A stretch of 11,799 nucleotides of DNA, taken from contig CAZTGM010000054.1 in assembly GCA_964613235.1 (NCBI GenBank), forward strand, positions 1-11,799, written 5' to 3'. The notes beneath the pieces are model-generated. The model had not been told where the DNA came from. It did not search any database and saw only the letters and a list, made by a program, of their open reading frames with translations. Positions 5,703 through 11,799 of the stretch are shown piece by piece (the first letter of the stretch is position 1; each line of letters opens with the position of its first letter). The translations under genes and the position numbers were made by a program. Source of the stretch: J005 sp964613235. Its GTDB lineage: Bacteria; Pseudomonadota; Zetaproteobacteria; Mariprofundales; Mariprofundaceae.

Positions 5703-8216
5703 TCTTTATCAAACGATTGCCAGGCAAGGCGCGCATACTGTTCGTTCTTCTTTTCGCTGCGATTATATGCCTGTTGGCCCTGCCGTATGGCATGTCGTAT
5801 CTGATAACGCATGCGTTGACGTCTGTTGGCATGCGATCTGTTCATATTGACGATGTCGATTTCAACCCGTTCAGCGGTACGTTTGCTATTGACGGGCTAC
5901 GTATGCTGAATCTGCAGCAGCAGGAAATTCGTGTGCCGAAACTGCAGGCACGATTTGCCTGGTTGCCCCTGTTAAAGAAACGGCTGGTTGTGGAACGGTT
6001 GCTGGTGCAGCGGGTGCATATAACGCTACAGCAGGACGAGCGGGGGGAATATCGGCTGGCCGGCATGCCGTTGCCACTGATGATGGAAATGGCACAGGGT
6101 GAGTCTTCGTTATGGAATATCGACATCAAACGCGTGCTGTTTGGCGGCACGCTATCGCTGTATCTGCCCTGGTATGAGGGGACGGTGAATCTCGACAGCC
6201 TGCAGGTTTCAGATATTTCCAGCATGCGGGCGAACAAGCCGTTCCGTATCAGTGCCATTGTGCATGCGACAGGTGCCACGCTGATACTGGATGGTACATT
6301 GAGTCCCTTCGGCGAGAAGGCATCGGCCAGTGGTACACTGAAGATTCAGCGGCTGTCGCTGGCCGATGTACAGCATATGGCTGCACCCTGGCTGCCAGAC
6401 GATATTGCTGCGCTGCAGGGTCGGCTGGATGCGCAATTGTCGTTCACATTGTTGTTGCATGGTGAGCAGGCAGGTAGTCTGAAATTGCACGAAGGCAGGC
6501 TTGTGCTGCGTGATCCGGCCATGGAGTTTCTCCATAACGATATTGCGAAGGCGGCTGCAGACACGCTCAGTTTTGATGCCATATCGTATGACGGTGCATG
6601 GCATTTGCGCCAGGGGCAACTGGCCCGCTTGCGCATGCAGGCCGGGCATGGCGAGAAAAAAATGCGTCAGACATATGATGTGGCGGCCGAAAAGCTGACA
6701 TTTTCAGCACTTGATATGGATCAGCAGGATATTCATCTGAAGGATGTAAAAGTTGGGCAAGGACATATTGATATCCATGCAGGGCAACAACAGTTTCAGT
6801 TTGAGGCAGCAAGGCTGACCCTGAAATCTTTGCATGCTGGCGAGAAACTGTTGCTGCAGGGCATATCGGCGGATGGCCTGAATCTGTTCTTGCCGGCAGG
6901 AAAGAAATTGCAGGCCAGGTACCTTCTGTTGCCCAAAGTGTCCTATGCTGATGCATGGCAACTGGCTGAGGTGACGCTTGATGAACTGGACTGGCAGGAT
7001 GCTTCAGCCCAGCGTCGCCTGGGGCGCTTTACTGCAAAGCAACTGCGCGCTGCAGATGCGAAATACCGGCAGGACGGCCATTTTTCCATGCACCAGCTTG
7101 ACATTGAACAGCCGGCCGGTGGTATGGAGACTGCGCAGATCTGGGCAGGGAAAGTAACGCTGCAGGCGCTGGCTGGCCGGGAACGGCTGAATATCGGCAG
7201 TATACGAATCAGTGACAGCCGTATGCAATTGTTGCGGGACAAAAAGAAACACTGGTGGTTTGGTGATGTGCCACTGGCTTCCCTGTTCCGCGGGAACGAT
7301 GAACAGCCCTGGCTGCAGCGTGTGGATCATATGCAGATGCGCGGTGGTTTTATTGCCTTTCGCGATACCTCTGTTTCGCCAGCATATAGCGAGCGCTTCA
7401 GTCTCATCGATGCCCGTATCCGGGAGCTGGATCGCACAAGACCGGCACATTTCAGTCCGTTCAGCATACGGCTGGCCGGTCGTGGCGGAGCGGAAATCAG
7501 CATGCATGGCAGGGTACGTCCGTTCAGCCGGCAACCGGCATTGGCCTCGAAGACCTCGATTCATTCCTTTTCATTACCCTCGATCAGTCCGTTGCTGGCT
7601 GAAAGTCTTGGCTATGGTGCCAAGACCGGTCAGCTCGATGCCGATATTACGCTGAATATTGAGCAGGGACGCTTGCAGGGCGAGAGCAGGTTATTGCTGC
7701 GTCAGCTGGAAGTCACGCGTCTGCAGACCCGGGGCAAAGCACGCGGCGATGGGGGGCTTTCCATGCCGCTGGATACGGCACTGGATATGCTGCGCAACAG
7801 CGATAACGATATTGAACTGTCGATTCCCNNNNNNNNNNNNNNNNNNNNNNNNNNNNNNNNNNNNNNNNNNNNNNNNNNNNNNNNNNNNNNNNNNNNNNNN
7901 NNNNNNNNNNNNNNNNNNNNNNNNNNNNCAGTCGTTGCCGTATATGGAACATCTTGCCGGGCTGATGAACAAGAAAACCTCATTGCGCCTGACCTTGTGC
8001 GGCAAGGCTACGGAAGCAGACCGTCAGGCCCTGCAGCAGGCAGAGAAAAAGGCCGATGAGGATGTTCTGCTGGCGCTGGCAAAAGCACGCGCACAACATA
8101 TACAGGACATGCTGATGACACGCTTTGGCTTGAACAGTGAGCGCCTGTTTTTATGCCAGGCAGAGATCGATGCGGCTGATGATGCGAAACCTCGACTGGA
8201 AATGACTTTGCATTAG
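5699..8216 (+). CDS. DUF748 / AsmA-like envelope protein, interrupted by an assembly gap
   Basis: The N-terminal part (5699-7828, 710 codons) has one membrane anchor at about residues 10-36. Then come VHIDDVDFNPFSGTFAIDGL, typical of the DUF748 N-terminus, and long alternating beta-strand sequence of the AsmA-like kind. After 100 N, a different nominal frame carries about 95 residues to the stop at 8216. They begin QSLPYMEHLAGLMNKK and contain LRLTLCGKATEADRQAL and ARAQHIQDMLMTRFGLN, the OmpA-like tail seen in DUF748 proteins. Because both edges of the gap fall on codon boundaries, the real missing length must be a multiple of three, so one continuous gene is likely. AsmA-like proteins span the periplasm, and several relatives (TamB, YhdP, YdbH) carry phospholipid to the outer membrane; a similar role here is inference. 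The ATG at 5699 is accepted because the anchor follows at once. Confidence 0.8.
7829..7928. other. Assembly gap, exactly 100 N
   Basis: A run of exactly 100 N lies inside the DUF748 gene. A round number of this kind usually marks a gap of unknown size rather than 100 measured bases. The frame change across it (100 is not a multiple of three) fits a wrong nominal size. Confidence 0.98.
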
Positions 8217-8241
8217 GAGCAGTTCCATAGATTCGACAAAA

Positions 8242-8276
8242 AACAAAGAGCCGGCCCATCAGGTCGGCTCTTTGTT
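8242..8276. terminator. Bidirectional terminator between the DUF748 gene and gltD
   Basis: A 15-base-pair stem is formed by 8242-8256 (AACAAAGAGCCGGCC) and 8262-8276 with one G-T wobble and the loop CATCA. Read on the minus strand it is followed by TTTTTGTC, a good U-tract for gltD; on the plus strand the arm itself ends TTTGTT, which can serve the DUF748 gene. It lies in the 81-base gap between two convergent genes. Confidence 0.85.
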
Positions 8277-8297
8277 CATGTTGATCTAAGGTCTGAC

Positions 8298-9734
8298 TCA
8301 GGCGGGAAGTGTGGAGTGGCCCATGAGATATTCATCCACGGCTCTGGCGCACTGACGGCCTTCGCGGATGGCCCAGACCACCAGCGACTGACCGCGGCGC
8401 ATATCGCCGGCTGCAAATACCTTGTCCAGGCTGGTGCGGTAATCCTGCGTATTGGCAGCCACATTGCCGCGTGCATCTTTGGCCACGCCCAGTTCATCCA
8501 GCATGCCTTCATGCACCGGATGCACAAAGCCCATGGCCAGCAGCACGAGGTCTGCCTTCAGCTCGAATTCGGATCCCTCGATCTCGGACATTTTCCATTG
8601 CCCGTCCACCTGTTGCCATTGCACGCGTACGCATTCAATGGCTTTGACATGGCCGTTTTCATCGCCGATGAAGCGTTTGGTGGAGACTTCCCAGTCTCGC
8701 TCACAGCCTTCCTCCTGCGAGGTTGAAGTGCGCAGCTTGTTCGGCCATTCTGGCCAGGTCACGAGCTTGTTCGGCTTCTCAGGCGGCTTGGGCAGGATTT
8801 CCAGCTGATGGATGGAAGCCGCACCATGCCGGTTGGAGGTGCCAATACAGTCGGAACCGGTATCGCCACCGCCGATGACGATGACATGCTTGCCTTCCGC
8901 CGAAATCCACTGATCTTTCGGAATAGCATCGCCAAGCACGCGCTTGGTGTTCATGGTCAGGAATTCCATGGCGAAATGGATGCCGGTGAGTTCGCGACCA
9001 GGGAGCGGCAGGTCGCGTGGTTTTTCCGAACCGCCGGTGAGTACGACAGCATCGAATTCGTCCAGCAATTCGCGGGTGGAAATATCCACGCCGACATGGC
9101 TGTTGACGCGGAATTCCACGCCTTCAGCACGCATTTGGGCCAGCCTGCGGTCAATGACATGCTTCTCGAACTTGAAATTCGGGATGCCATAGCGCATCAG
9201 GCCGCCGATACGGTCGTTCTTTTCGAATAGTACGACATCATGGCCGGCACGCGCCAGCTGTTGCGAGCAGGCCAGTCCGGCAGGGCCGGAGCCGACCACG
9301 GCCACGCGCTTGCCGGTTTTGTGTTCGGGAATTTCCGGAACGATCCAGTCGTTCTCCCAGCCTTTCTCAATGATGGCCAGCTCAATGTTCTTGATGCTGA
9401 CGGCATCACCGATGAGGTTGACTGTACATGCTTCCTCGCATGGCGCAGGGCAGATACGACCGGTAAATTCCGGGAAATTGTTGGTTGAGTGAAGGATATC
9501 CAGCGCTTCGCGCCAGTTGCCGCGATAGACAGCATCATTCCAGTCGGGAATGATATTATTGATCGGGCAGCCGTTATGGCAGAAGGGGATACCGCAATCC
9601 ATGCAGCGTGCACCTTGCTTGCCCATGTCATCCGGCAGTTGTGAGAACTCATTGAAATGCGTGATGCGGTCGGCAACCGGCGCATAACGCAGGTTCTCAC
9701 GTTCATATTCCTTGAATCCGGTAGGCTTACCCAT
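8298..9734 (-). CDS. gltD: Glutamate synthase (NADPH), small (beta) subunit
   Basis: This 478-residue protein matches the length of GltD. It takes electrons from NADPH through FAD and iron-sulphur clusters and passes them to GltB, which makes glutamate from glutamine and 2-oxoglutarate in the cytoplasm. Cysteines C44, C47, C52 and C56 (in GARCMDCGIPFCHNGCP) and C95, C99, C103 (CPAPCEEAC) lie in the N-terminal iron-sulphur region. The first nucleotide-binding motif, GSGPAG, is at 148-153 and the second, GGGDTG, at 288-293; AGDMRRGQSLVVWAI near the C-terminus closes the FAD site. The ATG at 9734 overlaps the end of gltB by eight bases (ATGGGTAA), so the two are translationally coupled and made together. 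Stand-alone GltD-like proteins of other enzymes exist, but adjacency to gltB settles the call. A strong terminator follows the gene. Confidence 0.97.
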   Translation of the reverse strand: MGKPTGFKEYERENLRYAPVADRITHFNEFSQLPDDMGKQGARCMDCGIPFCHNGCPINNIIPDWNDAVYRGNWREALDILHSTNNFPEFTGRICPAPCEEACTVNLIGDAVSIKNIELAIIEKGWENDWIVPEIPEHKTGKRVAVVGSGPAGLACSQQLARAGHDVVLFEKNDRIGGLMRYGIPNFKFEKHVIDRRLAQMRAEGVEFRVNSHVGVDISTRELLDEFDAVVLTGGSEKPRDLPLPGRELTGIHFAMEFLTMNTKRVLGDAIPKDQWISAEGKHVIVIGGGDTGSDCIGTSNRHGAASIHQLEILPKPPEKPNKLVTWPEWPNKLRTSTSQEEGCERDWEVSTKRFIGDENGHVKAIECVRVQWQQVDGQWKMSEIEGSEFELKADLVLLAMGFVHPVHEGMLDELGVAKDARGNVAANTQDYRTSLDKVFAAGDMRRGQSLVVWAIREGRQCARAVDEYLMGHSTLPA

Positions 9735-11799
9735 TGCTCATCTCCTTGCCTGCCTGTGCTGCCTTTTCGGCTTCCATTTCTCTTAGTGCACGACGGTATT
9801 CCACCGGCATAACCTTGACGAATTTGCCACAGTAATCGCTCCAGTTATCGAGAATATCGCGCGCCACGGTGGAATTGGTATAATGCATGTGGTTGCTGAT
9901 CAGCCGGCGCAGAATCGCCTGATCATCCTGGCTCAGCGAATGGCGGATATCGACCCTGCCGTGGGTTTCCAGATCCGCCCCCTGGTGGTCCAGAGCTTCC
10001 AGTGCATCGGCTTCGGCGGCAATCGGCTCCAGTTCAACCTGAGCCAGGTTACAACGGCTTTCAAAGTTGCCGTTCATGTCCAGTACATAGGCCACGCCGC
10101 CACTCATGCCGGCGGCAAAATTGCGTCCGGTTTCACCGAGTACGACGATGGTGCCACCGGTCATGTATTCGCAGCCATGATCGCCGACACCCTCAACGAC
10201 GGCCACGGCACCGGAATTGCGCACGGCAAAACGCTCGCCGGCGATGCCACGGAAATAGCACTCGCCTTCAATGGCACCGAACAGCACGGTATTGCCGACG
10301 ATGATGTTTTCTTCCGCACGAATCTTCGCTTCCTGTGGCGGATAAATAATAATGCGTCCGCCGGACAGCCCCTTGCCGACGTAATCATTGCCTTCGCCGG
10401 CCAGCTCGATGGTGACACCTCGCGTGAGCCATGCGCCCAGACTTTGTCCTGCCGTACCGTGTGCCTTGATGACAATGGTATCATCCGGCAGGCCGGCATG
10501 GCCGTAACGTTTGGCAATCTTGCCAGAGAGCATGGTGCCGAAACTGCGATCAACATTGCAGATCGGGGTTTCGATAATTACCGGTGTCCGGTTCTCAAGT
10601 GCAGGGCGGGCCTGTTCGATGAGTTTGTTGTCGATGAGTGTGTCCAGACCATGATCCTGCTGTTCACAGTGATGTACGGCTGTGCCCTGAGGATCGATGC
10701 GATGGAACAGCGGTGCCAGATCCAGTCCCTGTGATTTCCAGTGCCGGATGGCGTCGTTGGTGTCGAGCATGTCCGCGCGGCCGATGAGTTCATCAAACGT
10801 ACGGAAACCGAGCTCTGCCATGATCTCACGCGCTTCTTCCGCTACATACATGAAGAAATTGACGACATCTTCCGGCTTGCCGACAAATTTCTTGCGCAGT
10901 TCCGGATCCTGTGTGGCCACACCGACGGGACAGGTATTCAGATGGCATTTGCGCATCATGATACAGCCTTCAGCGACCAGCGCGATGGTGCCGAATGCCA
11001 CTTCATCCGCACCCAGCAGGCCAGCAATAACGACATCACGACCGGTACGCATTTGGCCATCGGCCTGCAGAATCGTGCGGCCGCGCAGACGGTTAAGTAC
11101 GAGCGTCTGTTGCGTTTCCGCCAGGCCCAGTTCCCAGGCCGAGCCAGCATGCTTGATACTGGTCAGCGGGCTGGCACCGGTGCCACCATCATGGCCGGCA
11201 ATGACCACATGATCGGCATGTGCCTTGACCACACCTGCAGCAATCGTGCCTACGCCGATTTCGGATACCAGTTTAACGCTGATATCGGCTTCGGTGTTGG
11301 TGTTTTTCAGATCGAAGATCAATTGCGCCAGGTCCTCGATGGAATAGATATCATGGTGTGGCGGGGGCGAAATCAGGCCCACGCCGGGCGTGGAATGACG
11401 CACGCGACCGATGCGCTTGTCCACCTTGTGACCTGGCAACTGGCCACCTTCGCCGGGCTTGGCCCCCTGCGCCATCTTGATTTGGATCTGGTCGGAATTG
11501 GCCAGATATTCGGTGGTGACACCAAAGCGTCCGGAGGCCACCTGCTTGATGGCACTGCGCATGGAATCGCCATTGGGCAGTGGTGAGAAGCGTTCAGGTT
11601 CTTCACCGCCTTCGCCGGTATTGGATTTCCCGCCCAGACGGTTCATGGCAATGGCCAGTGTGGTATGCGCTTCATGGGAAATGGAGCCAAAACTCATGGC
11701 GCCAGTGACAAAACGGCGTACGATCTTTTCCGCCGGTTCCACTTCTTCCAGCGGAATGGATTTTCCGGGCTTGAACTTGAACAGCCCGCGCAGGGTCAG
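9727..11799 (-). CDS. gltB: Glutamate synthase (NADPH), large (alpha) subunit, C-terminal part (5' end outside window)
   Basis: The frame is open to the right edge, so the 690 residues seen are a little under half of the usual 1,480-1,520. It begins within the linker before LEEVEPAEKIVRRFVTGAMS; the GTG at 11742 is not a start. The FMN-binding synthase domain follows, with KPGEGGQLPG at fragment residues 114-123, GGTGASP at 205-211 and the 3Fe-4S cysteines at 279, 285 and 290 (CIMMRKCHLNTC). The C-terminal GXGXG structural domain includes GTAGQSLGAWLTRG and GGRIIIYPP. The N-terminal glutaminase domain, with the catalytic Cys, lies outside the window. The gene precedes gltD on the same strand with an eight-base overlap; the promoter is not in view. 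No frameshift or missing residue is seen. Confidence 0.97.
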   Translation of the reverse strand: MTLRGLFKFKPGKSIPLEEVEPAEKIVRRFVTGAMSFGSISHEAHTTLAIAMNRLGGKSNTGEGGEEPERFSPLPNGDSMRSAIKQVASGRFGVTTEYLANSDQIQIKMAQGAKPGEGGQLPGHKVDKRIGRVRHSTPGVGLISPPPHHDIYSIEDLAQLIFDLKNTNTEADISVKLVSEIGVGTIAAGVVKAHADHVVIAGHDGGTGASPLTSIKHAGSAWELGLAETQQTLVLNRLRGRTILQADGQMRTGRDVVIAGLLGADEVAFGTIALVAEGCIMMRKCHLNTCPVGVATQDPELRKKFVGKPEDVVNFFMYVAEEAREIMAELGFRTFDELIGRADMLDTNDAIRHWKSQGLDLAPLFHRIDPQGTAVHHCEQQDHGLDTLIDNKLIEQARPALENRTPVIIETPICNVDRSFGTMLSGKIAKRYGHAGLPDDTIVIKAHGTAGQSLGAWLTRGVTIELAGEGNDYVGKGLSGGRIIIYPPQEAKIRAEENIIVGNTVLFGAIEGECYFRGIAGERFAVRNSGAVAVVEGVGDHGCEYMTGGTIVVLGETGRNFAAGMSGGVAYVLDMNGNFESRCNLAQVELEPIAAEADALEALDHQGADLETHGRVDIRHSLSQDDQAILRRLISNHMHYTNSTVARDILDNWSDYCGKFVKVMPVEYRRALREMEAEKAAQAGKEMSNG

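Noticed and set aside
9883..11586. Two plus-strand open frames of 283 and 281 codons in the same phase opposite gltB
   Set aside because: They are antisense to conserved GltB sequence, share one frame relative to it and show no family motif. They reflect the third-position bias of gltB.
1..11799. CRISPR array, insertion sequence, tRNA/rRNA, toxin-antitoxin or phage genes
   Set aside because: No regularly spaced repeats, transposase, integrase, cloverleaf or ribosomal RNA sequence, or paired small toxin-like genes were seen on reading both strands.

Overview
The window looks like a chromosomal segment from a Gram-negative bacterium, most likely a proteobacterium. The evidence is an O-antigen/surface-polysaccharide locus of the kind that ends in a WbpM-type dehydratase, an AsmA-like DUF748 envelope protein, and a proteobacterial-style gltB-gltD pair. 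The genus cannot be fixed from the sequence alone. The sugar genes on the left are locally AT-rich (19 of 60 bases are G or C at 901-960), while the gltBD side is more GC-rich. That is common for polysaccharide loci.

Layout. Bases 1-1690 (+ strand) hold the tail of a UDP-GlcNAc 2-epimerase, a WbpV/WreQ-like sugar-nucleotide 4-reductase and a PglC-like phosphoglycosyl transferase, packed with almost no spacing. Bases 1691-1866 hold a decayed ComEA-like gene and a strong terminator. Bases 1873-5056 encode an O-antigen ligase (Wzy_C family) and a membrane-bound UDP-GlcNAc 4,6-dehydratase (WbpM/WreV class). Bases 5087-5505 hold an intact secreted ComEA-like helix-hairpin-helix gene with its own promoter and a terminator whose stem is identical to the one at 1836-1857. 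Bases 5699-8216 hold a DUF748 gene interrupted by exactly 100 N (7829-7928). A bidirectional terminator (8242-8276) separates it from the convergent glutamate synthase genes gltD and gltB on the minus strand; gltB runs off the right edge.

How they work together. Dehydratase, 4-reductase and phosphoglycosyl transferase form a plausible complete route from UDP-GlcNAc to undecaprenyl-PP-linked QuiNAc or FucNAc, the first sugar of an O-antigen unit. The 2-epimerase fragment suggests an L-FucNAc-type sugar as well, and the ligase would attach the finished chain to lipid A-core. GltB and GltD form NADPH-dependent glutamate synthase and are unrelated to the polysaccharide locus.

The most unusual feature is the pair of ComEA-like gene-plus-terminator copies, one dead and one intact, bracketing the ligase-dehydratase segment. 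It records a past duplication or module insertion at the end of the O-antigen locus. I saw no CRISPR array, insertion sequence, tRNA or rRNA, and no clearly new defence or enzymatic system.
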